The notes: generated by a model not told the origin, from the letters alone. A DNA stretch of 7,127 nt from Bryobacterales bacterium (GCA_903970295.1 CAJCHQ010000229.1:1-7127); one strand, 5' to 3'. Shown: positions 1 through 7,031, counted from the first letter of the stretch. Made by a program: numbers and translations.

Positions 1-240
1 GCGGCGGCGGTCAAGGGGACAACGAGTCGGCTAACTTGTCGGGCGGAGGCGGCGGAGCTTTCGGTGGAGGTGGCTCTGTCAGCGGAACGGCTGGCACTGC
101 CAATCAAGGAGGGAGCTCAAATACATACAACACATCCATCCCGATCGGAGTTGGCGGAGGTCTAGCCGTGGGCGGCAGTGGTGGCGGCGGTGGTGCCCAG
201 GGTGCAAATGGTCCAGCCGCTCCTGGAAGTGCCGGTAACT
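1..240 (+). repeat. Polyglycine-coding low-complexity segment
   Basis: Runs of GGN codons encode clusters such as GGGGGAFGGGG and GGSGGGGGAQG in the visible N-terminal part of the surface protein. It looks like a flexible linker or surface-exposed low-complexity spacer rather than a DNA-level element, because the runs stay in the reading frame and vary in the third base. Confidence 0.6.
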
Positions 241-2987
241 CGATTTCCGCTGTAACTCAAACCGAAGGCAATATCATCCAACTTTTCGGCAACACAATCA
301 CAACTGCTACAGGTGGACCCGGCACTGGTTTGATTTTTGGTCAGGACGTCGACTTCACCGCCAGTAATGCTCTTAAAACCGGTGACGCCGTCGTTGCTAG
401 CAATACTTTGAGCTTGCAGGGCGGTACGATTCAAATTGGCGGACAAATCATAGATCCATCGAGCGCGGGTCAAATTACCTTAAACAGTAGCAGTAGCAGT
501 GGCAGTATCACCTATACGTCCACTCCTCAAGTCATTTTTGCCGGTTCGACCATTGACCTTGCTTCGGGTGGAACTATCGGCAGCAGTGCTCTTGGGCTTA
601 CGCTCAATGCGCCGACCGTTTTCGTTAATCAGGCAAATGGCTTGGTTAATTTGACAAACACCTTCGCCGGCGGACAACAACTCAATGCCAATATCAATCC
701 ACTAGCTGGCGGATTTCTTTATACCGGTACCGGCAACATCATCATTAACAACTCAGGCGGATCGTTCACGGACAGTGGCAATATTGCCATTACGAGCAGC
801 AGCTCGCTCGGCGCTCCAGGTAATATTACTCTCGGGGGCAACCTAAATTCTACCGCAGGATCCGGCATCATAAATCTGATCACCAGCGGCAGCGGTACGT
901 TTTTGAATCTCAATAGCGGAACGGTCACCGCAGCCCAAGTCAATCTGATTAATACTTCCAATATCGGCACCATCGCTACACCCTTCGCGACGAACGCCGT
1001 AAGCCTGGGAGTTGCTTCCAGCGGGTTAGACGTTATTAGCAATGTGCAACCGGGTGGAGTAACGCTGACGAATTCCACCACCGCGAGCGGATTCAGTCTC
1101 GTTTCCGCTGGTGGTTTGACAATCAATACCACTGGACTCCAAGCCGCGACCGGTATTTCTCTATCCGCAAGCAACAATGGCAGTATCGTGTTCAATCAAC
1201 AGATTGGTAATTCCTCAGCCTCTGTAGGATTGGGAACCGATGGTTCGGGTTTGATTAGGCAGACTAACGGCGCGGGCTTCGTCGTTGCTGCCAATTCATT
1301 GACCTTGAATGGCGCAAGTGGTGGCATTTTCCTGGGATACTTCGCCAACAGCGTAACAACTACTGGAGCAGGAATTGTCAGCCTCGGCAACTTCAATTTC
1401 AGCCCGAGTGTGGTCACAAACTCGACCGCAGGAACATCTTTTTCGCTGGGATCGAATGGTTCATTGAGCTTAGGTTCGATAACGGCAAACAACGGTTTCC
1501 TAAACATTTTGAGCGCAGGAAATCTGCTACAGATCAACTCGGGCGCCACCGAGACAGCGAATAACGGTCAAATTCTTTTCAGGGAGGCCAACACTGCCAG
1601 CGGCCAAATCGTTGTGCAGGCGAATTCAACGCTGCAAACAACGGGCTCTGGCGGACCAGTTGACGTGATCATTGGTGCTTCGGTGCCGACTGCCGTGGCT
1701 GGTACGAAGCCGCCAAACGTCACAGTGAATTTGGTGACGTCGGGAACAGCATTTTTTGGCACCAACAGTATCTCTGTGCCGGCCCCGACAGCAACCCTCA
1801 ATTTGAAAGGTGATGATATTCAATTCGACACGGGCACAAGAGCTGCTACCGCGATCGTGCTTGGCTCGGGAGTAACAATTACTGCGGATCCGATCGGCTC
1901 GGTGACAGCGCCCACTGTAATCGCCTCGCTAATACCGAACAGTGCAGCAGTGACAAATACTGCACATACTGGCGGCACTGAAGTTAGAGCAGCGCTATCA
2001 CTTGGTGTGCAGGAGCTTCCAGTAATTCAGTCCGGGAGCAGCAACCGTGATGATGTTACGACAGTAATAAATAGCAGTATTAATGCCAGCGGAAACAATC
2101 TATCCTCGAATAGCGGACTGATATCAGCAGTCAACGGCTCCTCGATCATCACGGCTCTTGGTGCCACCAATGCGATATCGGCTGCGAATGCGGCGGTGTC
2201 GGCCACGTCTATCAATTCTGCCAGTGTCGGTGGAAAGCCGGATGCTTACTGGCTTTCAGACACCGAATTAGTTACGGGCAAAATACCGGCAGCATTCAAC
2301 ACCGATGGCGACTTTGAGATCAAGAGCAGCGTTTCCACATTGATAGAGCTGGAGGAGGAAGATGAATTAGCCTCCCCAATTGGCAAATTGCCGTTGAAGG
2401 CAGGAACGCCACTGACAGGTTCGGTCCAACGCACCGCTGGTGGTGCTAAGCATATGAGCCTGAAGGCAGGTTCAGTCGTCTTCGCGCCATTGGCAGACAC
2501 TGTTGTGCACACGACTTATGGACAAGTGAATATCAGCGCCAATTCGGTAGTGTTGATTTTGTCTTTCCGCCATGGATTGGCAGTGTTCGATCTCGATGAT
2601 ACACATCTCAAGTCAGTTATAGTTAAAGCCGGTGACACCGCATTAGTGCTTTCTCCTGGCATGCAAACTGTGATCACCAGCAAAACAGGCGTCAGTTTCG
2701 AGCAAATCAACCCTGCTGAATTGATCGGTTACCGCTGTATGAGAGAGCGCTCTTTGGGGCATGGGCTGAAAGCGTTTGTTTCCGAGTTCTCGGTAGCGCA
2801 TGCCGTTTCAGCCGTGATGCCGATTAGAGAACTGGTCAATTGCCGGCACCCTCGTGCTCGCAAGATGGCAGAGCACATGCTCAAAACAGCGGCAATCCTG
2901 CAAGCTAGGGGAGTTCAATATGAGCAAATACAGAGGCCGCTACCGACGGCGTATCAACCGGCAAAAGCCGAGGTGACCACTCAGTAG
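1..2987 (+). CDS. Giant beta-helix adhesin-like protein with C-terminal FecR-like domain (5'-truncated by window)
   Basis: The frame (codons starting at position 3) is open to the left edge, so this is the 3' part of a larger gene. A TTG at 36 could be read as a start, but it sits inside a Gly-rich stretch and is probably internal. 994 residues are visible. In order: polyglycine-rich segment (to about 240); a long Gly/Ser/Asn/Thr-rich region (about 240-2220) with short alternating strands such as GNITLGG and GGLTINTTG, as in filamentous-haemagglutinin-type right-handed beta-helices; an acidic patch ELEEEDEL (2346-2369); a FecR-like region (about 2450-2720) with pattern AGSVVFAPLADTVVHTTYG, GLAVFDL and LSPGMQTV; then a mostly helical, basic tail. 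No C-terminal autotransporter barrel, LPXTG signal or transmembrane anchor is visible. It is probably exported and surface-associated, with adhesion or envelope function inferred only from composition. The stop is TAG at 2985-2987. The fold class is fairly sure; the role is not. Confidence 0.8.
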   Translation, partial: GGGQGDNESANLSGGGGGAFGGGGSVSGTAGTANQGGSSNTYNTSIPIGVGGGLAVGGSGGGGGAQGANGPAAPGSAGNSISAVTQTEGNIIQLFGNTITTATGGPGTGLIFGQDVDFTASNALKTGDAVVASNTLSLQGGTIQIGGQIIDPSSAGQITLNSSSSSGSITYTSTPQVIFAGSTIDLASGGTIGSSALGLTLNAPTVFVNQANGLVNLTNTFAGGQQLNANINPLAGGFLYTGTGNIIINNSGGSFTDSGNIAITSSSSLGAPGNITLGGNLNSTAGSGIINLITSGSGTFLNLNSGTVTAAQVNLINTSNIGTIATPFATNAVSLGVASSGLDVISNVQPGGVTLTNSTTASGFSLVSAGGLTINTTGLQAATGISLSASNNGSIVFNQQIGNSSASVGLGTDGSGLIRQTNGAGFVVAANSLTLNGASGGIFLGYFANSVTTTGAGIVSLGNFNFSPSVVTNSTAGTSFSLGSNGSLSLGSITANNGFLNILSAGNLLQINSGATETANNGQILFREANTASGQIVVQANSTLQTTGSGGPVDVIIGASVPTAVAGTKPPNVTVNLVTSGTAFFGTNSISVPAPTATLNLKGDDIQFDTGTRAATAIVLGSGVTITADPIGSVTAPTVIASLIPNSAAVTNTAHTGGTEVRAALSLGVQELPVIQSGSSNRDDVTTVINSSINASGNNLSSNSGLISAVNGSSIITALGATNAISAANAAVSATSINSASVGGKPDAYWLSDTELVTGKIPAAFNTDGDFEIKSSVSTLIELEEEDELASPIGKLPLKAGTPLTGSVQRTAGGAKHMSLKAGSVVFAPLADTVVHTTYGQVNISANSVVLILSFRHGLAVFDLDDTHLKSVIVKAGDTALVLSPGMQTVITSKTGVSFEQINPAELIGYRCMRERSLGHGLKAFVSEFSVAHAVSAVMPIRELVNCRHPRARKMAEHMLKTAAILQARGVQYEQIQRPLPTAYQPAKAEVTTQ
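2450..2720 (+). other. FecR-like domain within the surface protein
   Basis: The translation shows the succession typical of FecR-type folds: a strand with AGSVVFAPL, then T-x-x-G (HTTYGQVNIS), a central strand pair around VVLILS and GLAVFDLDD, a valine-rich strand (KSVIVKAGD), and a closing LSPGMQTVI resembling the common 'l-x-pGqqv' ending. In classical FecR proteins this domain is periplasmic and relays a signal to a sigma factor. Many bacteria also carry FecR domains in unrelated secreted proteins. No sigma factor or TonB receptor is adjacent, so a structural or ligand-binding role is more likely. The call rests on pattern recognition only. Confidence 0.6.
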
Positions 2988-3001
2988 CGCCGCTCGGCGC
3001 T
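2986..3001. other. GC-rich hairpin between convergent genes (weak terminator candidate)
   Basis: AGCGCC (2986-2991) pairs perfectly with GGCGCT (2996-3001) around a 4-nt loop, directly on the stop codon of the surface-protein gene. There is no T-tract on either strand after it, so it is not a canonical intrinsic terminator. Its place between two convergent genes suggests a bidirectional transcript end or 3' stabiliser. Confidence 0.3.
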
Positions 3002-3050
3002 TCGATAAGATCAGTCAGAACCCTTGACTATTGGCGTTTGGCAGATCTTG

Positions 3051-4319
3051 TTACGTTCCCATTCCAAGGCTCGCAGGCAAGCTCTTTACACCGCGTAGCC
3101 CGAATTGCTCTCTAAATTCGATCGGCTTGATCAGCGCAAGGTGCGGAAACTTCCTGTAGAGAGCCCGAATCGCGATTGTACCTTCGGTTTGCGCAAGCGA
3201 AGCGCCCGGACATCGATGAATACCGTCTCCAAAAGCCAGATTTTTGGCTTGGTTTCGCTGAATATCAAATGCATCTGGATTATCGAATTGTTTCGGATCA
3301 CGATTGGCACTGCCTAATAAAACCCAGAGTAGATCACCGTTTGCGATTTGCTGCCCACCCAGAATAAAGTCTCTGGATGCAAGTCGTGGTGCGATCTGAG
3401 CCGGGCTTTCAAATCTCAGCACCTCGGCAATAACTTGATCTGCCATGCCGGCGACATCACTTTTGAATATCTCGGCTTGTTCAGGAAAACGATCGAGCGA
3501 GACGACTGCATTCCCGATCAAATTTGACGTGGTATCAAATCCGGCAATCAGAATCAGAATGGCTGTGCTGACAAGCTCATCTAGATTGAGCCTATCACCC
3601 TCCTCCTCCGCCTGTACAAGAACCGATAGAAGGTCGGCTCGAGGATTTGACCGGCGTTCGGCTATATGGGGACGCAGGTAAGTTGCAAAATCAGTCATAG
3701 CAAGACCAGCCTCGACCAATTTTTTTAGATCGCGCTGACCGCCAATCAATCCAGTTATTTGATTAGTCCATTCCTTTAGTTTCTTGTAGTCGTCGATAGG
3801 GATGCCCAGAATCAAGCCAATTACGCTTAGCGGGAAAGGATAAGCAAATTCGGCAAACAAATCGACTGACGAATTTTTTGATGCTTTCGAGGATAATCCT
3901 GATACAAGAATCTCGGCCAAATTTTCAATTTCGGGAATCATTGTCCGAATGACATGGGCAGAAAATGCCTTGCTCACGAGCGCCCTCACACGCGTATGGT
4001 CTGGCGGATTCAAATTAAGCAACCAATTGGAGACAGTGTTCCGAAGCATTTTCAACGGTGGAAAAAACCTTGCGAGAAACACACTTGGATTATGCTTCCA
4101 CCTCTGAATCTGCTTTTCGAAACTCTCATCTCGCAAAACGATCTGCACATTTTCATAATCGCTAACCAGCCAATATTTAGACTGTCGACTCCACCACACC
4201 GGCGATTCTTCGCGCAAACGTCTAAGTGACGGATACGGGTCTTGAAAAAAGGCCTTTTCTTTCGTTGTCAGCGGATTTACGATGCGACTCTTCGTTTGTT
4301 GCACGAGTTTGAGGTCCAA
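3051..4319 (-). CDS. Cytochrome P450 (soluble bacterial type)
   Basis: Haem-thiolate monooxygenase of normal length for soluble bacterial P450s (422 aa). Visible signatures: N-terminal DPYPSLRRLREESPVWW; C-helix NPPDHTRVR (104-112); I-helix oxygen-activation motif AGFDTT (259-264, with the acid/Thr pair D262-T263); K-helix ExxR as E299-V-L-R302; ANRDP (338-342); and the haem loop FGDGIHRCPG with proximal ligand C370. All key residues are intact, so it should be functional. It has no membrane anchor, so it is cytoplasmic, and needs external ferredoxin and reductase; none is encoded in the window. Substrate cannot be read from sequence; the overall look is that of class I enzymes such as CYP107-type hydroxylases. 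The start is uncertain: TTG at 4319 lacks a clear ribosome binding site, an in-frame GTG lies at codon 6 (4304), and the frame is open upstream to a TAA at 4404-4406. It converges on the surface-protein gene and diverges from the 236-aa gene. Confidence 0.95.
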   Translation of the reverse strand: MDLKLVQQTKSRIVNPLTTKEKAFFQDPYPSLRRLREESPVWWSRQSKYWLVSDYENVQIVLRDESFEKQIQRWKHNPSVFLARFFPPLKMLRNTVSNWLLNLNPPDHTRVRALVSKAFSAHVIRTMIPEIENLAEILVSGLSSKASKNSSVDLFAEFAYPFPLSVIGLILGIPIDDYKKLKEWTNQITGLIGGQRDLKKLVEAGLAMTDFATYLRPHIAERRSNPRADLLSVLVQAEEEGDRLNLDELVSTAILILIAGFDTTSNLIGNAVVSLDRFPEQAEIFKSDVAGMADQVIAEVLRFESPAQIAPRLASRDFILGGQQIANGDLLWVLLGSANRDPKQFDNPDAFDIQRNQAKNLAFGDGIHRCPGASLAQTEGTIAIRALYRKFPHLALIKPIEFREQFGLRGVKSLPASLGMGT

Positions 4320-4580
4320 TCTTTTCTGTTTGGAGCCCCTTATTGTAAGCGGTTTTCTATCAAATTTGGTGGTCCATGCTGCGAATGCGAATACGACACG
4401 CGCTTACCACAACCTCAACAGGATCACCACCAAATTCAAGGTGCCTAGAATTGATACCAGAATTGTATAAATTCGCCCGTCGTCGAAAAAGTTAGTTGGG
4501 CAGGACTGAATGACTTGACGATATGATACTTTGGCGAAAATTTTGGCAGTTTCTTGTGGATTGTGAAAGCGGAGAATTTG
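4320..4580. other. Divergent intergenic region between P450 and the unknown gene
   Basis: 261 nt that should hold the promoters for the P450 (leftward) and the 236-aa gene (rightward). For the rightward gene, TATGAT at 4522-4527 is a 5/6 match to a -10 box and would give a leader of about 50 nt, but no good -35 lies at the right distance. For the leftward gene, TACAAT on the - strand (about 4341-4346) resembles a -10 box but leaves only a short leader and again lacks a -35. No clear operator dyad, RNA gene or terminator was found. Confidence 0.35.
4571..4574 (+). promoter_or_regulatory. Ribosome binding site deciding the start at 4581
   Basis: GGAG lies 6 nt before ATG 4581. The more upstream in-frame TTG at 4554 has no such sequence before it. 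This favours translation from 4581. Confidence 0.7.
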
Positions 4581-5291
4581 ATGCTTCATGTGATGGCTAC
4601 TAAGCCGCTACTGCCGGCAATTGTGATTGGTTATCGATCGTGGATGCTGAGTAGTCCAAATCAGTTGGCCGATGCCGAATATAAGTATTGGTCGATCGAA
4701 AAGGAATTTCCGCGATGGCTGATTCAACTCGAACATCAAGCGGGCGGAACGGCTTGTAGCCAGCAACCGACTTTCGGATGCGCGCTCAGCCTCGAAAGTA
4801 ACCGCGACATGGCGCGAAAAGATCCTGCTGATCTGATTAGATTTTTGCGTTTAGAAAGAATCGAGGCGATGCAGGACGCTAGCGATCATGTTTTCACCAT
4901 GGAATCCGAGCATGGATACGAACGGGCTACTCTCGATTATTTGCAGAATTTTCTGGGAGACTATTTTCGGCTGCCGTCAATTGCGTCTGGCGAGCAAGCC
5001 TTCTTGGCGTTTAACAACGTTAATCCGTTGAGTTACTTTCAAAATTGGAAGGTAACGAGCTTTCGCCTCAAGGAGAATGCTAATCCTGCGCCTCATTGGG
5101 CAAAAGGAGCCTACGGACTGCCACTTTCCCAGGCGAATGTTTACGCTGATGTGACTGATCTGTGCCTCAGCACCGATTTCGAATTGGATGCAGCCATGCT
5201 TAGCGAGTTGTGGACATTTCGCAGCTATTTCTCGCGCCATGGCTCGACGGAGGAGCCTGGGGCATTTCTCGTGTGGGACAATGGCGATTGA
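4581..5291 (+). CDS. Uncharacterised 236-aa protein
   Basis: I do not recognise this protein. The ATG at 4581 is preferred over the in-frame TTG at 4554 because of the well-placed GGAG. It has no clear signal peptide; the N-terminus has one mildly hydrophobic stretch (PLLPAIVIGY, residues 8-17), too short for a confident membrane span. The body is rich in aromatic and charged residues (EYKYWSIEKEFPRWL; a likely amphipathic helix around LIRFLRLERIEAM), has a pair of Cys nine residues apart (CSQQPTFGC), and ends in an acidic WDNGD. The look is of a cytoplasmic globular protein. Coding is supported by frame length, ribosome binding site and balanced composition unlike a shadow frame. It is followed after 59 nt by the secreted TonB-C-like protein on the same strand, so the two may form a small operon. 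No catalytic motif was identified. Confidence 0.75.
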   Translation: MLHVMATKPLLPAIVIGYRSWMLSSPNQLADAEYKYWSIEKEFPRWLIQLEHQAGGTACSQQPTFGCALSLESNRDMARKDPADLIRFLRLERIEAMQDASDHVFTMESEHGYERATLDYLQNFLGDYFRLPSIASGEQAFLAFNNVNPLSYFQNWKVTSFRLKENANPAPHWAKGAYGLPLSQANVYADVTDLCLSTDFELDAAMLSELWTFRSYFSRHGSTEEPGAFLVWDNGD

Positions 5292-5292
5292 G

Positions 5293-5309
5293 GCGGTTAG
5301 CAGAGCCGC
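5293..5309 (+). other. Small hairpin in the gap between the two + strand genes
   Basis: GCGGTT (5293-5298) can pair with AGCCGC (5304-5309), including one G-T pair, around a 5-nt loop, and TTTC follows. It sits just after the stop of the upstream gene. It could be a weak attenuator or processing site that lowers expression of the downstream gene; the stem is short and the T-run poor. Confidence 0.25.
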
Positions 5310-5339
5310 TTTCAAGGTAAAATCAATAGATAAGCTTCT

Positions 5340-5343
5340 GGAG
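5340..5343 (+). promoter_or_regulatory. Ribosome binding site for the GTG start at 5351
   Basis: GGAG ends 7 nt before GTG 5351. The signal peptide begins immediately after this start, which supports GTG over the internal ATG codons (M19, M26) that would cut into the hydrophobic core. Confidence 0.65.
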
Positions 5344-5350
5344 ATTTCGA

Positions 5351-6808
5351 GTGCGGAGCTTTCAAACCACCAAAAACTATCGCTCCTTCCATTATTTTGA
5401 GCTGATGGTTTTGACAGTTTTTGCAATGACGGTATCACCGGCAGTGCCTGTTGGAGCCGATACGACCAGCGCGGATTCGTCTTCGCTCGGTGCTGGCGGT
5501 GGGGGCAGTACCCCAATGCTCAAAGGCTCGGCTGAAGACAAAGAGCGCATGCGACAGTCGGTAAAATTGATGCTCGACGCGCCTGCTCGTCCACCGGCTC
5601 CACTTTCTCAACCAACGCCACGGCCTTCGCTTTCTGGCTCAGTCTATACCCCGCCGTCTCTCAGTGGCAGTGCCTCTTCGCGCCCGCCTTTATCTGGGTC
5701 GGCATCTTTTGTGCCTTTTTTCCCAGCAAAACCGCATTTCGTTCAACCCTACAAGCCTCCCTATCTATGGGGAGCGACGCCGCCTCCGCCGTTCCGACCG
5801 CGACCGATGTTCACGCCGCGTGCGACACCAAGCTGGAATTACACACTCACTCCAAGCAACGGGATAATGACGTGGGGAGCGGGTTATAACACGTCTATCG
5901 TCGCGCAACCGCGTTTTTCTTCGTCGCTAGATACCAATATCAACTGGTCGAATCACAAGGTCAGTGGGAACCGTATAGACGCGCAGCAACAGGCACCCTC
6001 TGCGCCACAGTTAAAGGCGACCGCGTTGATACTGCCTGAAGCAAAAGTCGCTCCGCCCACGACCTGGGACGAATGGTATGAGCGAGTGGCACACGCAATC
6101 TATGAACAATGGAAACAGCAAACAACTGTCGGTGCCGGCAATTCGATCGTTTTGATTACGGCGTATAGAACTCACGATGTGGACTGCAAGATCGTAGACT
6201 TTTCCCCAGCTGCCGACGTCAAGCGTGATTTAGGGGCCGAAACGAGATTCCGTGACGCGTCACTGCGATCCGTCACCAGTCTCAATCGGGATCCTGTGTG
6301 GGAATTTCCGGTTAGCGAACATCCGCCTAAGAAGATAGTGTTCGACATGCAGTTCAAACATGGGGTTGGTGAGACAGGCGGTTGCGAAGTTGTTCACATG
6401 CAGGACAATAAAGCGCTGGGCGCAGAACAAGATGGTGGTGATGCGAAAAATCTCAATGCTGCAGAAAAAGCCGAGCAGCTCGCCGCTACACTTGGCATAA
6501 CGGTGAGCCCGGGTCCATGTGAGGATAAGCGCAAAGCGCTGTTGGGCAGCATCGCGGTGGCAAACGACAAGGGAATTGGCATAAATACATATGTTGCGGC
6601 GTTCCAGGCGATCGACAAGTCGGTGACAAGTGGTACTGCGGAAAGTGAGATATCTGAAAAAGTCGCTTCTCTTCAATCCACACTTGACGAACAGTTCAAA
6701 CGAAGTGAGGTTATGAAAACGGAACAACTCGGTCCGCCGGTCGCAGGTTTTAGATCGCCTACGCGTCCGCAGTTTCAGAACCAGCGTCGGCGCAGGAATC
6801 GGTTCTAG
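5351..6808 (+). CDS. Secreted proline-rich protein with TonB-C-like domain
   Basis: 485 aa from a GTG start. Residues 1-36 form a signal peptide: basic, aromatic n-region, hydrophobic core LMVLTVFAMTV, and a likely cleavage after VGA (A36). It could instead stay uncleaved as an anchor, as in TonB. Then come a Ser/Gly patch (about 43-55), a short charged helix (EDKERMRQSVKLML), and a long Pro-rich region (about 78-165) with three LSGS decapeptide units and PPPPFRPRP. Residues about 238-335 resemble a TonB C-terminal fold: TWDEWYERVAHAIYEQW helix, a GAGNSIVLITAYR strand, a DxxxxDFSPA turn, SLNRDPVWEFPVSEHPPKKIVF and a final strand. An atypical tail of about 150 residues follows, largely helical, ending RRRRNRF. 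It is probably periplasmic or cell-wall spanning. No ExbB/ExbD is present here, so energy coupling is not implied. It may be co-transcribed with the 236-aa gene upstream. The domain call is moderate; the function is unknown. Confidence 0.85.
   Translation: MRSFQTTKNYRSFHYFELMVLTVFAMTVSPAVPVGADTTSADSSSLGAGGGGSTPMLKGSAEDKERMRQSVKLMLDAPARPPAPLSQPTPRPSLSGSVYTPPSLSGSASSRPPLSGSASFVPFFPAKPHFVQPYKPPYLWGATPPPPFRPRPMFTPRATPSWNYTLTPSNGIMTWGAGYNTSIVAQPRFSSSLDTNINWSNHKVSGNRIDAQQQAPSAPQLKATALILPEAKVAPPTTWDEWYERVAHAIYEQWKQQTTVGAGNSIVLITAYRTHDVDCKIVDFSPAADVKRDLGAETRFRDASLRSVTSLNRDPVWEFPVSEHPPKKIVFDMQFKHGVGETGGCEVVHMQDNKALGAEQDGGDAKNLNAAEKAEQLAATLGITVSPGPCEDKRKALLGSIAVANDKGIGINTYVAAFQAIDKSVTSGTAESEISEKVASLQSTLDEQFKRSEVMKTEQLGPPVAGFRSPTRPQFQNQRRRRNRF
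5624..5713 (+). repeat. Three tandem 30-bp (decapeptide) LSGS repeats
   Basis: Three consecutive 10-residue units, PSLSGSVYTP, PSLSGSASSR and PPLSGSASFV, occupy residues 92-121 of the proline-rich protein in exact 30-nt register. The LSGS core is written with different synonymous codons in each unit (ctt tct ggc tca; ctc agt ggc agt; tta tct ggg tcg), so conservation is at protein level and the repeat is not a recent DNA duplication. Confidence 0.75.
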
Positions 6809-7031
6809 GGTCGAGTTGGCATAACTGTAGAATTCGTCTGGCAGCAAGCGCGGCTAAGCTCAGATGGCAAATCCCAAGAGCGGGCGACCAATGCGTTTAT
6901 GGTTTAAAATCAGCAAGTCTGGCGCTTCTTTTTTTGGCCGTTTGCTTCGGGCTTCTCCTTGTGGAAGCCGCCGACGAGCGGCTCTGAGACTTTTCGAGCA
7001 TTGCCAGCTTGACAGGTAGACTTGCGTCTCA
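6809..7031. other. Noncoding stretch between the TonB-C-like gene and arsR
   Basis: About 220 nt without a convincing gene. It contains a run of seven T (6929-6935) with no strong hairpin just before it, two overlapping hairpins (6950-6983), and the -35 box of the next gene. A short frame at 6864-7019 (51 codons, very basic) lacks a ribosome binding site and is not called. No tRNA-like fold was seen. Confidence 0.5.
6950..6983 (+). terminator. Overlapping hairpins, possible transcript end
   Basis: GGCTTC (6950-6955) pairs with GAAGCC (6964-6969), and AGCCGC (6966-6971) pairs with GCGGCT (6978-6983). Both are perfect 6-bp stems sharing bases 6966-6969, so only one can form at a time. TTTT follows at 6991-6994, seven nt after the second stem, which is late for a classical intrinsic terminator. 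They lie upstream of the predicted arsR transcription start, so they would belong to the 3' end of the preceding transcript. Confidence 0.35.

Noticed and set aside
36..38. TTG as the true start of the surface-protein gene
   Set aside because: The frame is open upstream to the window edge with the same Gly-rich composition, and there is no signal peptide after the TTG, so the gene almost certainly begins outside the window.
484..504. AGTAGC-type short tandem repeat as a phase-variable tract
   Set aside because: The unit is a trinucleotide multiple within the frame (poly-Ser), so slippage would not switch the gene off; it fits the Ser-rich composition around it.
719..1195. 158-codon open frame on the - strand, rich in hydrophobic residues
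   Set aside because: It is the reverse shadow of the beta-helix coding region; Thr/Asn/Gly-rich codons read backwards give Val/Leu/Pro-rich translations. Several adjacent - strand frames (1196-1549, 1568-1801) show the same effect and none has a ribosome binding site or recognisable domain.
4977..5516. 179-codon - strand frame spanning the end of the 236-aa gene and the start of the next
   Set aside because: It crosses two better-supported + strand genes and their ribosome binding site; no motif was seen in its translation.
6260..6847. 195-codon - strand frame opposite the TonB-C-like gene
   Set aside because: Cys/Arg/Phe-rich composition without domain logic, fully overlapped by a gene with signal peptide, repeat and domain evidence on the + strand.
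6929..6935. Seven-T run as an intrinsic terminator of the TonB-C-like gene
   Set aside because: No stable hairpin immediately precedes it; the only complementary segment (AAGCGC at 6846-6851 with GCGCTT at 6922-6927) is 70 nt away and only 6 bp long.
6864..7019. 51-codon very basic frame (MANPKSGRPMRLWF...) after the TonB-C-like gene
   Set aside because: No ribosome binding site or promoter, and it runs through the hairpins and the -35 box of the arsR promoter.
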